64,000 bases of DNA from an uncultured Paracoccaceae bacterium (lineage in GTDB: Bacteria; Pseudomonadota; Alphaproteobacteria; Rhodobacterales; Rhodobacteraceae): NCBI GenBank assembly GCA_937916485.1, contig CALFSV010000064.1, positions 54,276 through 118,275 of the forward strand, given 5' to 3'. A program made the position numbers and the translations under genes. Of the stretch, positions 19,505 through 28,570 are shown piece by piece. Under the pieces are notes generated by a model, which saw only the letters and a program-made list of their open reading frames with translations, did not search any database and was not told where the DNA came from. Every line of letters begins with the position of its first letter. The first letter of the stretch is position 1.

Positions 19505-20296
19505 ATGAAGAAACCCAAGTGGGTGATTGAAAAGGAACAGTCCAAGCGGGCAGCCGCGGCCGAAACGGTCTGGCTGTTCGGATTGCATGCGGTGCGCGAT
19601 GCCCTGCTCAACCCCCGCCGGACCCGGTTGCAATTGGTGGTGACTGCCAATGCCCGCGAAAAACTTGCCGATGCCATCGCACAAAGCGGGATGGAGCCGG
19701 TCCTGTCCGATCCGCGCCGGTTTGCAGCCCCGCTTGACGAAGGCTCGGTGCACCAGGGGGCGGCGTTGGAGGTCAAGCCACTGGACTGGGGCACATTGGA
19801 AGACGTGGTCATGGCGCCGGGGGTAGAGCCGGCCCGGATCGTGCTGCTCGACCGGGTGACCGATCCGCATAACGTCGGCGCCATCCTGCGATCGGCCGAG
19901 GTGTTCGGCGCCCGCGCCGTGGTGGGTGTGCAGCGCCATTCCGCACCAGAGACCGGGGCCTTGGCCAAAACCGCCAGCGGTGCGCTGGAACGGCAACCCT
20001 ATCTGCGGGTGCGCAATCTTGCCGATGCCATGGAACAGCTTTTGGCCATGGGCTTTATCGTGCTGGGTCTTGATGGCGAGGCCGACAGCAGCATCGAGAC
20101 CGCGCTCGAGGGCAAGACGGACCGGCCGGTCGCCCTTGTCCTTGGGGCAGAGGGGCCGGGGCTGCGCGAAAAGACCAAGGAAACCTGTACCGCATTGGTG
20201 CGGATCGACTTTGCGGGTGGATTCGGCTCTCTCAACGTCTCGAACGCGGCGGCTGTGGCCCTATATGCATCAAGGGTTCAAAGACCCGTTGGCTGA
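19505..20296 (+). CDS. rlmB: 23S rRNA (guanosine-2'-O-)-methyltransferase, TrmH/RlmB family
   Basis: A 263-aa SPOUT-class methyltransferase, most likely modifying G2251 of 23S rRNA. The N-terminal substrate-binding region begins near ETVWLFGLHAVRDALLNPRR. The knotted catalytic domain shows IVLLDRVTDPHNVGAILRSA, ALVLGAEGPGLREKT and GSLNVSNAAAVALY, the three SPOUT motifs of this family. The start codon lies just beyond the divergent tRNA-Tyr gene. Other TrmH members methylate tRNA; the N-terminal domain favours RlmB. Confidence 0.9.
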   Translation: MKKPKWVIEKEQSKRAAAAETVWLFGLHAVRDALLNPRRTRLQLVVTANAREKLADAIAQSGMEPVLSDPRRFAAPLDEGSVHQGAALEVKPLDWGTLEDVVMAPGVEPARIVLLDRVTDPHNVGAILRSAEVFGARAVVGVQRHSAPETGALAKTASGALERQPYLRVRNLADAMEQLLAMGFIVLGLDGEADSSIETALEGKTDRPVALVLGAEGPGLREKTKETCTALVRIDFAGGFGSLNVSNAAAVALYASRVQRPVG

Positions 20297-20310
20297 ACGA
20301 AGGGTCTGTA

Positions 20311-20622
20311 ATGAGCAACATGAAGATCGCCACCTGTAGTTTCTGTGGCACGCGCGCGGCGCTTGTCCTGAGGGGGGACGAGCGGCACGAATTGTCCTGT
20401 GCCTCCTGTGGGGCGCCGTTGCACGACCTGAAAATGTTACCAAAAAGACCCGATGACCCAAGCGATGGCCGGCATACCAAGGCGCGCCCTGGGGCCTCAT
20501 CGCACCAACGTGCAATGTCGCGAAAGGACGCTGGGAAGGGCAAAAAAAAGAAGAAATCCAGAAGCTTCGCCCAGCGGGCCCTGGGCGAACTCTGGGACGT
20601 TATCGAAGATATCCTGGACTGA
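20311..20622 (+). CDS. Small zinc-ribbon-like protein with a basic tail
   Basis: A 103-aa protein with two CxxC pairs (ATCSFCGTRAALV and LSCASCGAPLHDL) spaced as in a zinc ribbon, followed by a lysine-rich stretch (AGKGKKKKKSRSF) and an acidic end (LGELWDVIEDILD). It lies 14 nt after rlmB and is probably co-transcribed. The basic tail suggests nucleic-acid contact, perhaps with RNA, but this is inference. I do not recognise a named family. Confidence 0.8.
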   Translation: MSNMKIATCSFCGTRAALVLRGDERHELSCASCGAPLHDLKMLPKRPDDPSDGRHTKARPGASSHQRAMSRKDAGKGKKKKKSRSFAQRALGELWDVIEDILD

Positions 20623-20723
20623 AACATTTCTTCGGGACTGTCACGCCTTGGCGAGGGGGCTTTGCCTGCGGGCGGAAAAGGCCCATCTTCCGACTACTGA
20701 CGCACTTGACCCCGGAGCCAGCC

Positions 20724-21179
20724 ATGTTCACTCGCCGCCGCCTTCTTGGCGCAGCCGCCAGCCTTCCTATCTTTGGCTTGATGGGTCGCCCTGCGTTTGC
20801 CACCCCTGAAGTCTATTCGGACGGCGGCCTTGCGCTGGGCGGGGCTGATCCTGTGGCCTATTTCGCCCAAGGCCAGATGGTTCAAGGATCGGTGGACTAT
20901 ACCCTCATGTGGCGCGGCACGACATGGCGCTTTGCCACGATGGACGCGCGCAGTACCTTCGAGATGAACCCCGAGGCCTATGCCCCGCAGTTCGGCGGCT
21001 ACTGCGCCTATGCCCTGTCCCAGGGTGCACTGGCCCCCACGGTGCCCGAGGCCTGGACGGTTTTCGAAGGCAAGCTTTACATGACCTACTCGGTCGACGT
21101 GCGCGGACTTTGGCGGCAGGACATTCCGGGCAATTTGGCGAAGGCAGAGCCCTATTGGCCCGCCATCGCGAGGTCCTGA
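20724..21179 (+). CDS. Tat-exported YHS-domain protein
   Basis: A 151-aa protein that starts MFTRRRLLGAAASLPIFGLM, a twin-arginine signal with RRRLLG, so it is likely exported folded, perhaps with a metal. The mature part carries the YHS pattern: GADPVAYFAQGQMVQGS, WRFATMDARSTFEMNPEAYAP, FGGYCAYALSQG. YHS domains are often found near copper or other metal proteins. The ATG at 20724 follows GGAG at correct spacing; a TTG at 20706 would disrupt the signal. No partner gene is adjacent. Confidence 0.85.
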   Translation: MFTRRRLLGAAASLPIFGLMGRPAFATPEVYSDGGLALGGADPVAYFAQGQMVQGSVDYTLMWRGTTWRFATMDARSTFEMNPEAYAPQFGGYCAYALSQGALAPTVPEAWTVFEGKLYMTYSVDVRGLWRQDIPGNLAKAEPYWPAIARS

Positions 21180-21323
21180 TCGGGGCCCGTCGCCCTTAGC
21201 ACTTTGTTCACATCTTGATGAGATCCTCTGGAAAGGCCTTCGGGCCGAACCCAGTTAATGGTTCAGGCGCAGGTTTTTTGGAACTGACCGGCGTCAAGTT
21301 ACTGTCCCTCGTTCCAAACTTCA

Positions 21324-21356
21324 GCGCCCGGGCCTTCCCCCCCCGGGCGCTTTTTT
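21324..21356. terminator. Strong Rho-independent terminator
   Basis: A 9-bp stem (GCGCCCGGG and CCCGGGCGC) is followed by TTTTTT on the plus strand. It lies about 145 nt after the YHS gene, so either that message has a long 3' end or an unannotated small RNA ends here. Confidence 0.88.
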
Positions 21357-21415
21357 GTCCGGATGTTGTTGTATCGCTTTGCTAGAGCGGACATTGCCGT
21401 TTTCAGAGTTGCTAT

Positions 21416-21462
21416 GGGGGCGCTGCCCCCGACGCCTTTGGCGCCTCCCCCGGGATATTTGG
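21416..21462 (+). repeat. Dispersed GC-rich intergenic repeat, copy 1
   Basis: The copy starts with a GGGGGC/GCCCCC hairpin, continues with GACGCCTTTGGCGCC, and ends CTCCCCCGGGATATTTG. A related copy lies in opposite orientation at 58824-58876. I recall similar elements as common between genes of Rhodobacterales; the family was not checked by search. Confidence 0.6.
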
Positions 21463-21478
21463 GGCGCGATGAGGTGGA

Positions 21479-21787
21479 TCAGCTTCGCCCGGCCTTTTCG
21501 GCGAGGCCGGATTGGCCATCGCGGCGGGCCAATTCTGCCTCGATATCCTGCAGGCTGACATCGCGGGCGGCGCACATGACGAGGAGGTGGTAAAGGACAT
21601 CCGCCGCCTCGCTTGTCAGTCGGGTGCGGTCGCCCTTGACGGCCTCGATGATCGCCTCGACCGCCTCTTCGCCGAACTTTTCGGCGCATTTTTCGGGCCC
21701 CTGGGCCAGCAGCCTTGCGGTCCAGCTGCTGTCGGGATCCGCGTCCTTGCGGGCGGCGATGGTTGCGGCAAGCGTTTTCAGGGTCAT
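21479..21787 (-). CDS. hisE: Phosphoribosyl-ATP pyrophosphatase
   Basis: HisE catalyses step 2 of histidine synthesis, hydrolysing phosphoribosyl-ATP to phosphoribosyl-AMP. The 102-aa protein shows the all-alpha MazG-like metal site [17 protein letters not shown] and [20 protein letters not shown]. It is the stand-alone form, not fused to HisI. Its start overlaps the end of hisF by four bases, so the two are translationally coupled. It is the last gene of the block. Confidence 0.96.
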   Translation of the reverse strand: MTLKTLAATIAARKDADPDSSWTARLLAQGPEKCAEKFGEEAVEAIIEAVKGDRTRLTSEAADVLYHLLVMCAARDVSLQDIEAELARRDGQSGLAEKAGRS

Positions 21788-22545
21788 ATCGGCCTCACGG
21801 GAATGCCATTTGCCGCCATATGGGCCTTGGCCTCGGCCACCGTGAAGGTGCCGAAATGAAAGATCGAAGCGGCCAACACGGCAGACGCGCCCCCAAGAGT
21901 GACCCCTTCGACGAGGTGGTCCAGCGTGCCGACGCCGCCAGAGGCGATGACGGGAATGTCGACTGCGTCCGAGATGGCCCGCGTCAGGGGCAGGTTGAAC
22001 CCCGCCCGTGTCCCGTCCCGGTCCATCGAGGTCAGCAGGATCTCACCGGCCCCTTTCACCGCGACGGTTTGGGCGAATGCGACGGCGTCGATGCCAGTTT
22101 CGCGCCGTCCGCCGTGGGTAAAGATTTCCCAGCGTCCCGGTGCGACGGTCTTGGCGTCAATGGCGCAGACGATGCACTGCGAGCCAAAGCGCAAGGCGGC
22201 CTCGGTGATCACATCGGGGTCTGCCACGGCGGCGGAATTGAAGCTGACCTTGTCGGCCCCGGCCAGCAGCAACGCCCGCACATCGGTGTGGCTGCGCACG
22301 CCGCCGCCCACCGTCAGCGGCATGAAGATCGTCTCGGCGGTCCTTGTGACCAGATCGAACATCGTGCCCCGGTTTTCATGGGTGGCATGGATGTCGAGAA
22401 AGCACAGCTCATCCGCGCCGGCCGCGTCATAGGCGCGTGCCGCCTCGACCGGATCGCCGGCATCGACGAGCTGGGTGAAGTTCACGCCTTTGACCACCCG
22501 CCCGTCGGCGACATCAAGGCAGGGAATGATGCGGGTCTTGAGCAT
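21784..22545 (-). CDS. hisF: Imidazole glycerol phosphate synthase, cyclase subunit
   Basis: The HisF barrel uses ammonia from HisH to close the imidazole ring, giving imidazole glycerol phosphate and AICAR. The 253-aa protein begins [20 protein letters not shown], with the catalytic aspartate in CLDVADGR; the second is in CAIDAKTV. It also has [14 protein letters not shown] and a phosphate-binding [12 protein letters not shown]. It overlaps hisE and follows hisA by 77 nt. The partner hisH lies about 1.4 kb away in the same direction. Confidence 0.97.
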   Translation of the reverse strand: MLKTRIIPCLDVADGRVVKGVNFTQLVDAGDPVEAARAYDAAGADELCFLDIHATHENRGTMFDLVTRTAETIFMPLTVGGGVRSHTDVRALLLAGADKVSFNSAAVADPDVITEAALRFGSQCIVCAIDAKTVAPGRWEIFTHGGRRETGIDAVAFAQTVAVKGAGEILLTSMDRDGTRAGFNLPLTRAISDAVDIPVIASGGVGTLDHLVEGVTLGGASAVLAASIFHFGTFTVAEAKAHMAANGIPVRPI

Positions 22546-22622
22546 GGTGTCTGCTTAGTCCGGGCTTGGTTGCATGAAAAGGAGTTTTGCGAGGCCGACC
22601 CTGTGCGGGGCGCACCTCCACT

Positions 22623-23342
22623 TTAGTCCTGAAGGGTGGCCAGCGCTGTCTTGAGGTCGATCGCCCCGTCATAGAGGGCCCGCCCGGAGATCGCCCCGGC
22701 GATGACCCCGGTATCGCGCAGGGCCACGAGGTCCTCCAGTGACGAAACCCCGCCCGAGGCGATGACCGGGATCGAAACGGCGCGGGCCAGTGCTGTGGTC
22801 GCGGCCAGGTTCGGCCCCCCCATTGCCCCGTCCCGCAAGATATCGGTGTAGATTATCGCGGCCACGCCCGCGTCTTCAAACGACCGGGCGAGGTCGGTGA
22901 CCTGCACATCGGTCTCTTCGGCCCAGCCCTTGGTTGCGACCTTGCCGCCCCGTGCATCGATGCCGACAGCGACCTGGCCGGGAAAGGCCATCGCCGCCTC
23001 GCGGACCAGGTCGGGGTTTTCGACGGCAACAGTGCCCAGAATCACCCGGGCCAGCCCCTTGTCGAGCCAGGCTTCGATCGTGGCCATGTCCCTTATGCCG
23101 CCCCCAAGTTGGGCGGGGACCGGGCAGGCGGCCAGGATCGCCTCGACCACAGCCCCGTTGACGGGTTTGCCGGCGAAGGCCCCGTTCAGGTCCACGAGGT
23201 GCAGCCAGCTGCAGCCGGCCTCGACAAAGCTGCGCGCCTGGGCGGCTGGATCGTCGTTGAAGACGGTGGACTTGTCCATGTCGCCGTGAACAAGGCGGAC
23301 GGCCTGACCGTCCTTGAGATCGATGGCTGGGTAGAGGATCAT
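22623..23342 (-). CDS. hisA: ProFAR isomerase, histidine synthesis
   Basis: HisA isomerises ProFAR to PRFAR, the substrate of HisF/HisH. The protein (239 aa) starts [20 protein letters not shown] with the catalytic aspartate in AIDLKDG, and has [39 protein letters not shown] and [18 protein letters not shown] use the ATG at 23342; the open frame extends further upstream but without homology. An opposite-strand DUF2147 gene separates it from hisH, so hisAFE may have its own promoter. Confidence 0.96.
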   Translation of the reverse strand: MILYPAIDLKDGQAVRLVHGDMDKSTVFNDDPAAQARSFVEAGCSWLHLVDLNGAFAGKPVNGAVVEAILAACPVPAQLGGGIRDMATIEAWLDKGLARVILGTVAVENPDLVREAAMAFPGQVAVGIDARGGKVATKGWAEETDVQVTDLARSFEDAGVAAIIYTDILRDGAMGGPNLAATTALARAVSIPVIASGGVSSLEDLVALRDTGVIAGAISGRALYDGAIDLKTALATLQD

Positions 23343-23473
23343 AGTGCGCTCCGTCTGTTTGGCGCCCTTATGCAAGGGGTGGCGCGGGGATGCAACGCGA
23401 CCCCACGTCAGACTTGCGCGGATCGTTGGCCTGCCGTCATCTTGGGGCGAATTTGCTAGGGAGGAGCCTGGAC

Positions 23474-23863
23474 ATGAAGACGATGATGATGGCGGTTGTG
23501 GGGCTTGTGGCCCTTGCCGTAACGGCGATGGCCGATCCGCTTGAGGGCCTGTGGCGCACCACCGCCGATGACAACGGCTATTCGGGCCTGATCGAGGTGG
23601 CCCCTTGTGGTGCGGCCCTTTGCGGCACGCTGATCCGGTCGTTTGATGCATCGGGGGCTGAAGCCAGTTCGCCCAACATTGGACGCCAGATCATTTCCGA
23701 GACCGTAGCACGGGGGGACGGAGAGTATCGCGGCAAGGTTTGGGCCCCAGACCGCGACCGGACCTATAATTCGCGCCTCATGCTGAACGGCGACAGCCTT
23801 GCGGTGTCCGGCTGTGTCCTGGGTATTTGTCGTGATGGCGGCACCTGGACCCGGGCGAACTAG
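23474..23863 (+). CDS. DUF2147-family exported protein
   Basis: A 129-aa protein with a signal peptide ([20 protein letters not shown]) and the DUF2147 pattern: [55 protein letters not shown] and [19 protein letters not shown]. These are periplasmic proteins of unknown biochemical role. The start is the ATG at 23474 after GGAGGAG. It sits on the plus strand inside the minus-strand histidine block, between hisH and hisA, which is unusual for a biosynthetic operon. Confidence 0.88.
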   Translation: MKTMMMAVVGLVALAVTAMADPLEGLWRTTADDNGYSGLIEVAPCGAALCGTLIRSFDASGAEASSPNIGRQIISETVARGDGEYRGKVWAPDRDRTYNSRLMLNGDSLAVSGCVLGICRDGGTWTRAN

Positions 23864-23899
23864 GCCGCGGCCAAACAGCCGGGGATCCGGCCTGGCGGT

Positions 23900-24541
23900 C
23901 TAGGGCCGCCAGGTCAGGAAGTTGCCGATAAGGCGCAGGCCGGTGGCCTGGCTTTTCTCGGGGTGGAACTGCGTGCCGACGATGGTGTCGCGCCCGACGA
24001 TTGCGGTGACGGCACCGCCGTAGTCCACATGCGCCAGAAGATGCGCGGGGTCAGTTACCTGCATCGCCCATGAATGGACGAAATAGGCGTGATCCCCGGT
24101 TTCAATCCCGTCCAGAACAGGGTGAGGTTGATCAAGCACCAGATCGTTCCAGCCCATGTGAGGGACTTTGAGCGTGGGGTCGGCAGGGGTGATCCTTGTG
24201 ATCTCACCGCCGATCCAGTCCAGTCCCTCGGTCAACTCGTATTCATGGCCCCGGCTGGCCAGCATCTGCATGCCGACGCAGATCCCCAGAAAGGGGCGGC
24301 CCTTGACCGTGATCGCCTCGATGATCGCTTCGGCCAGTCCGGAAATCCCGAAAAGCTGCTCGCGGCAATGCGGAAAGGCCCCGTCGCCGGGAAGGACCAC
24401 CCGGTCGGCCCGGGACACGACGTCGGGGTCAGAGGTGACGACGACACTGCCCGCTCCGGTTTCAGAGGCCATTCTTTCGAAGGCTTTCTGGGCCGAGTGC
24501 AGGTTGCCGCTGTCGTAGTCGACGAGGGCCGTCAGGCTCAT
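23900..24541 (-). CDS. hisH: Imidazole glycerol phosphate synthase, glutaminase subunit
   Basis: HisH hydrolyses glutamine and channels ammonia to HisF. The 213-aa protein has the class I amidotransferase triad: cysteine in [12 protein letters not shown], and His/Glu in [10 protein letters not shown]. It begins [20 protein letters not shown], as expected. Its ATG at 24541 overlaps the hisB stop by four bases. DUF2147, on the other strand, ends 36 nt from the hisH stop. Confidence 0.97.
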   Translation of the reverse strand: MSLTALVDYDSGNLHSAQKAFERMASETGAGSVVVTSDPDVVSRADRVVLPGDGAFPHCREQLFGISGLAEAIIEAITVKGRPFLGICVGMQMLASRGHEYELTEGLDWIGGEITRITPADPTLKVPHMGWNDLVLDQPHPVLDGIETGDHAYFVHSWAMQVTDPAHLLAHVDYGGAVTAIVGRDTIVGTQFHPEKSQATGLRLIGNFLTWRP

Positions 24542-25125
24542 AGCGTGCCCTTGGTCGAGGGGATGGCGTCCGCCTTGCGCGGATCGGTTTCGACCGCGAC
24601 GCGCAGGGCGCGGGCCAGCGCCTTGAAGGCGGCCTCGGCAATGTGGTGGCTGTTGAACCCGTGCCGCTGGTCAAGATGCAGTGTGATGCCGCCATGTGTC
24701 GACAGCGCCTGCATGAATTCACGCACCAGTTCGGTGTCGAAGGTGCCGATCTTCTGGGTCGGGAATTCGATGTTGAAGATCAGGAAGGGCCGTCCCGACA
24801 GGTCGAGGGCGCAGGCCACCTGGGCGTCGTCCATGGCAAGGGCACATTCGCCGTAGCGCCGGATGCCCCGCTTGTCCCCCAATGCCTGGGTCAGGGCCTG
24901 CCCGATGGCGATGCCCACGTCTTCGACCGTGTGGTGGTCGTCGATGTGCAGATCGCCGGTCGCCCGGACGGTCATGTCGATCAGCGCGTGCCGCGACAGC
25001 TGGTCAAGCATGTGGTCAAAGAACCCAACCCCGGTCTGGTTGTCATAGACCCCCGTCCCGTCAAGCGTGAGGGTGACGGTGATATCCGTCTCGGCCGTCT
25101 TGCGCGTGATTGTCGCCGTCCGCAT
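24538..25125 (-). CDS. hisB: Imidazoleglycerol-phosphate dehydratase
   Basis: HisB removes water from imidazole glycerol phosphate to give imidazole acetol phosphate, using a di-manganese site. The protein (195 aa) starts [19 protein letters not shown]. The metal ligands lie in [61 protein letters not shown]. It is the monofunctional form, without the HisN-like phosphatase of enteric bacteria. It is the first gene of the block and is divergent from the RAM-only gene. Confidence 0.97.
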   Translation of the reverse strand: MRTATITRKTAETDITVTLTLDGTGVYDNQTGVGFFDHMLDQLSRHALIDMTVRATGDLHIDDHHTVEDVGIAIGQALTQALGDKRGIRRYGECALAMDDAQVACALDLSGRPFLIFNIEFPTQKIGTFDTELVREFMQALSTHGGITLHLDQRHGFNSHHIAEAAFKALARALRVAVETDPRKADAIPSTKGTL

Positions 25126-25252
25126 CTGCGTCTCCGTCGTCAGTGTCTGGCGGCTTATAGGCGGGGCGGGCGGGCAGGCCAAGCGGTCTTGGCGGTCTTG
25201 CGCATCGTCGTGCGTCAGTGCAACCTGTCTGCACCGCCCAGAAAGGCCCGCC

Positions 25253-25492
25253 ATGACCGTTTGCGTGTTTGTCCAGCTTCGTTGCCGTCCCGGTACAACC
25301 TACCGTGTCGCCGATCAGATCGCCCTGAAGGAAATCCACTCAGAGCTTTACTCGACCAGTGGGGATTTTGACCTTTTGATGAAGCTCTACATTCCCGAAG
25401 GGGGCGATGTGGGCAAGTATATCAACGATCATCTGCTGGATATCGACGGGATCGAGCGGTCGATGACAACGCTGACCTTCAAGGCGTTCTGA
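25253..25492 (+). CDS. Stand-alone RAM (Lrp/AsnC ligand-binding) domain protein
   Basis: A 79-aa protein that aligns by eye with only the C-terminal effector domain of Lrp/AsnC regulators: [53 protein letters not shown]. There is no helix-turn-helix. Such proteins form oligomers that bind amino acids and may modulate partner regulators. It is divergent from hisB and sits just before the catabolic island. Its partner is unknown. Confidence 0.85.
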   Translation: MTVCVFVQLRCRPGTTYRVADQIALKEIHSELYSTSGDFDLLMKLYIPEGGDVGKYINDHLLDIDGIERSMTTLTFKAF

Positions 25493-25583
25493 CCCAACAG
25501 GACATGGTTGCGCAAATGCCCCGGGTTCAGGACGCGGGGGCTATAGGTGTGTCCGCACTCCAGAGTTGCCTGCCCAGTTTTTG

Positions 25584-25598
25584 ATTGAGCGTTCAAAT
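25584..25598. promoter_or_regulatory. BetI-like TetR operator upstream of the plus-strand catabolic operon
   Basis: The inverted repeat ATTGAGCGTTCAAAT (core TTGA-GCGT-TCAA) lies 46 nt before the first Rieske gene. An almost identical core, TTGAGCGGTCAA, lies beside the TetR gene at 38871-38882. The shape matches the BetI box as I recall it (ATTGAACGTTCAAT). Binding by the TetR protein at 38916 is inferred. Confidence 0.72.
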
Positions 25599-25643
25599 AA
25601 ATGTTGTTAGCCTTTCGACGAAAGCCGCCGAAAGGAACTGGGG

Positions 25644-26843
25644 ATGAGCGATCCTGCACAGATGACTGGGGCAAATGACTGGGACCGCAGGGGGTTGCCG
25701 TCATGGAGCTATTTCAACCCCGAAATGCTTGAAGAAGAGAAAGAGCTTCTGTTTCGTAGGCATTGGCAGCTTGTCTGTCACATCAACGACATTCCCGAAC
25801 TGGGCGATTTCATCGCAGCCGATATGGTGGGCGAACGGGCTTTGGTGATCCGGGGCAGGGACGGTGTCGTTCGGGCCTTTCACAACCTTTGTCGCCACCG
25901 CGGATCGCGGGTTGTGGCCGAAGACAAGGGCACCTGCCGTTCGGCCATCGTCTGCCCGTTTCATGGCTGGGTTTATAACCTTGACGGCACTCTGCGCGGG
26001 GCGTCGCAGCCTGCCACGCTGCCCGATCTTGATCCGGTCGAATGGGGGCTGAAGCCCGTTGAGATGGATATCTGGCACGGCTTTGTCTTTGTCCGGTTCA
26101 AGCCCGGTCCCCAGCCCCGGCTGTCCGAGGTTCTGGCCCGATTTGAGCCCGAGGTTGCCCAATACGACCTGGCCAATATCGTCCCGGACGGGGCAGGGAT
26201 CTGGTCAGAGGATGTCAAGGCCAACTGGAAATGCGTCCGCGACGTGGACAACGAAGGCTACCATGTGCCGATGGCCCACCCCGGACTGCATGATCTGTTC
26301 GGCTCCAACTACTTTGACGAGCCGTTTCGCGACGGGGCCAGCCGGTCCTATTCTACCTTCCGCGAGGCAGACAGCCGGTTGTGGAGCGTCCGTCAGTACA
26401 AGGCCCTTCTGCCCGAGGTGGCCGGGCTGGACGCAGAACATAACCGGGCGTGGCTTTATATCGGGGTGTTTCCCAATCTGGTGTTCGGCCTCTATCCGGA
26501 CTCGATCATCTACTACCACGAATTCCCGGTCGAGAACGGCAAGACGATCCAGCGGGGGGCCTGCTACAAGCGGGCCGATGAGGATCGCCGCCTGCGGGTG
26601 GCCCGCTACCTGAGCGGCCGGATCGACCGGATCACCACCAAGGAAGATGAACAATTGATCGAATGGTGCTGGGAGGCGGCCTTTTCCAGCGGCTATGACG
26701 GCGTCATCCTGTCGGATCTGGAAGCCGGCGTGAAAAGCTACCATGATGAGTTGCGACGGCTTTACCCGGTGCTGCGCGAAGACGAGCCAAGCCCCGGGAC
26801 ATTGCGCGCCAGCAACCGGGACCTTGTGGAAGGGCTAAAGTGA
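25644..26843 (+). CDS. Rieske non-haem iron oxygenase, large subunit (first of two)
   Basis: A 399-aa oxygenase. The Rieske 2Fe-2S ligands are C83, H85, C104 and H107 in NLCRHRGSRV and VCPFHGWVYN. The mononuclear iron site shows H207 and H212 in DNEGYHVPMAHPG. The residue bridging the two centres is E204, a glutamate as in carnitine oxygenase CntA and its relatives, where most ring-hydroxylating dioxygenases have aspartate. This favours a quaternary-amine N-demethylase or C-hydroxylase over an aromatic dioxygenase. It opens a six-gene operon. No reductase gene is local. Substrate unknown. Confidence 0.88.
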   Translation: MSDPAQMTGANDWDRRGLPSWSYFNPEMLEEEKELLFRRHWQLVCHINDIPELGDFIAADMVGERALVIRGRDGVVRAFHNLCRHRGSRVVAEDKGTCRSAIVCPFHGWVYNLDGTLRGASQPATLPDLDPVEWGLKPVEMDIWHGFVFVRFKPGPQPRLSEVLARFEPEVAQYDLANIVPDGAGIWSEDVKANWKCVRDVDNEGYHVPMAHPGLHDLFGSNYFDEPFRDGASRSYSTFREADSRLWSVRQYKALLPEVAGLDAEHNRAWLYIGVFPNLVFGLYPDSIIYYHEFPVENGKTIQRGACYKRADEDRRLRVARYLSGRIDRITTKEDEQLIEWCWEAAFSSGYDGVILSDLEAGVKSYHDELRRLYPVLREDEPSPGTLRASNRDLVEGLK

Positions 26844-26879
26844 CATGGGTGGGTCTTTGATCCGATCAGGAGCCGCCCT

Positions 26880-27740
26880 TTGAGGCTGGATGCCGAAGGC
26901 CGCCGGGGTCTGACCCTGATCAGCCCGACGCTGATCTATGCCCTTGTCATGCTGGCGGCCCCCCTTGCGATGGTGGTAACCTTCAGCTTCTGGACCCAGA
27001 ACTACCTCGATATCGACACCACCTTTACCCTCGATAACTACCGCGAGGCATGGACCCAGCCGATCTATCAAACCCTGATGGCAAGGTCGCTTATCATCTC
27101 GGTGCTTGTGACAGTGGTGACGGTCCTTCTGGCGTTTCCGGTGGCCTATTACATTTCCTTCCGGGTGACGCGGCGCAAGACGCTTTGGCTGTTTCTGGTG
27201 ACCATTCCGTTCTGGACCAGCTACCTTTTGCGGGTGTTCCTGTGGAAGGTTATCCTTGGTTACAACGGTGTGCTGAACTCTGCCCTGATGGGGATGGGCT
27301 TTATCGACGAGCCGCTGACGTTCTTGTTGTACAACGCCAATGCCGTTGTTCTGACGCTGGCCCATGCCTGGGCGCCGTTTGCCATCCTGCCAATCTTTGT
27401 GGCCCTCGAAAAGATCGACCGCTCCTTGCTTGAGGCGGCCGAGGATCTGGGCGACGGACCATGGCGGCGGTTCCGCCGGGTGACCCTGCCGCTGGCCATG
27501 CCGGGTGTCATTGCGGCAACGCTGATCGTCCTGATCCCGACGGTGGGCGATTTCATCACGCCAAGGCTTGTCGGTGGCACGGACGGGCTGATGATCGCGA
27601 ACATGATCCAGATCCAGGTCGGGCGGGCCAACAACGCCCCCCTGGGGGCTGCACTGGCGATTTCGTCGATGGTGGTTGTCGGCACCCTCAGCGTTTTGAT
27701 CTTTCTTGTCGGGCGCCGGTTCGGAGGGCGAACGAGATGA
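26880..27740 (+). CDS. ABC transporter permease, PotB-like
   Basis: A 286-aa inner membrane protein with about six hydrophobic spans (LTLISPTLIYALVMLAAPLAM at the start) and the permease coupling motif EAAEDLGDGPWRRFRRVTLPLAMPGV. It resembles PotB, one of two permeases in polyamine/quaternary-amine importers. The likely start is a TTG at 26880 after AGGAG; no ATG is in frame upstream. Its stop overlaps the next permease by four bases. It works with the genes at 27737, 28567 and 31729. Confidence 0.92.
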   Translation: MRLDAEGRRGLTLISPTLIYALVMLAAPLAMVVTFSFWTQNYLDIDTTFTLDNYREAWTQPIYQTLMARSLIISVLVTVVTVLLAFPVAYYISFRVTRRKTLWLFLVTIPFWTSYLLRVFLWKVILGYNGVLNSALMGMGFIDEPLTFLLYNANAVVLTLAHAWAPFAILPIFVALEKIDRSLLEAAEDLGDGPWRRFRRVTLPLAMPGVIAATLIVLIPTVGDFITPRLVGGTDGLMIANMIQIQVGRANNAPLGAALAISSMVVVGTLSVLIFLVGRRFGGRTR

Positions 27741-28570
27741 GCCGCAAGAACCGCCTCCTGCCAAACTGGCTGGGCATCTATGCCGTGGCGTTCATGCTGT
27801 TCCTTTATGCGCCGGTCGTTCTGCTGCCGCTTTTCGCCTTTAACAGCTCGACCATCATCGCCTTTCCCCTGACCGACTATACGACCGAATGGTTCACCGT
27901 TCTGTGGGAGACCGAGGCCCTGCACAGTGCCGTGCGCAACAGCCTGTTCGTAGGCATCACCACCGCTGTTCTAAGCACCTTGCTGGGGGCCTGTGCCGCG
28001 CGGGCGATGGCGCGCTACCGGTTTCCGGTCAAGCGGGGGATCGTGGGCCTTGTCATGTTGCCGCTCGTCCTGCCCGAGATCATCGTGGGCGTGGCGCTTC
28101 TGGTGGTTCTGGTCCAGTTGGGCGTGCCCCTGTCGCTTTGGACGGTGATCGGGGGGCATATGCTGATCTGCATCCCCTTTGCCATCGCCATCCTCAATTC
28201 CGCCTTCGCGAGCCTTGATCAAAGCCTTGAAGAGGCGTCATTTGACCTTGGTGAAAGCCGTTGGGGCACGTTTCGCCGGATCATCCTGCCGCTGGTCATG
28301 CCGGGCGTGATCTCAAGCCTGCTGATCACCTTCACCATTTCCCTTGATGAGTTCATCATCGCGTTCTTTTTGACCGGTACGGATGTGACCCTGCCTGTCT
28401 ACATCTGGTCGCAGCTGCGCTTCCCGGCCAAGCTGCCCTCGATCATGGCGTTGGGGACGATCATGCTGGCGCTGTCGGTGCTTTTGTTGATCACGGCCGA
28501 ATGGTTCCGCCGCCGGGCAGCCAGGCGACAGGGGCTCGACGTGCAAGCGCCGGGAGGTTTTGTAGGATGA
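27737..28570 (+). CDS. ABC transporter permease, PotC-like
   Basis: A 277-aa membrane protein with six predicted spans, starting MSRKNRLLPNWLGIYAVAFM. The coupling loop is EEASFDLGESRWGTFRRIILP, followed by ISLDEFIIAFFLTGTD, a PotC hallmark. It overlaps PotB-like at its start and the ATPase gene at its end, each by four bases, indicating tight coupling. Together with PotB-like it forms the channel of a polyamine-type importer. Confidence 0.93.
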   Translation: MSRKNRLLPNWLGIYAVAFMLFLYAPVVLLPLFAFNSSTIIAFPLTDYTTEWFTVLWETEALHSAVRNSLFVGITTAVLSTLLGACAARAMARYRFPVKRGIVGLVMLPLVLPEIIVGVALLVVLVQLGVPLSLWTVIGGHMLICIPFAIAILNSAFASLDQSLEEASFDLGESRWGTFRRIILPLVMPGVISSLLITFTISLDEFIIAFFLTGTDVTLPVYIWSQLRFPAKLPSIMALGTIMLALSVLLLITAEWFRRRAARRQGLDVQAPGGFVG

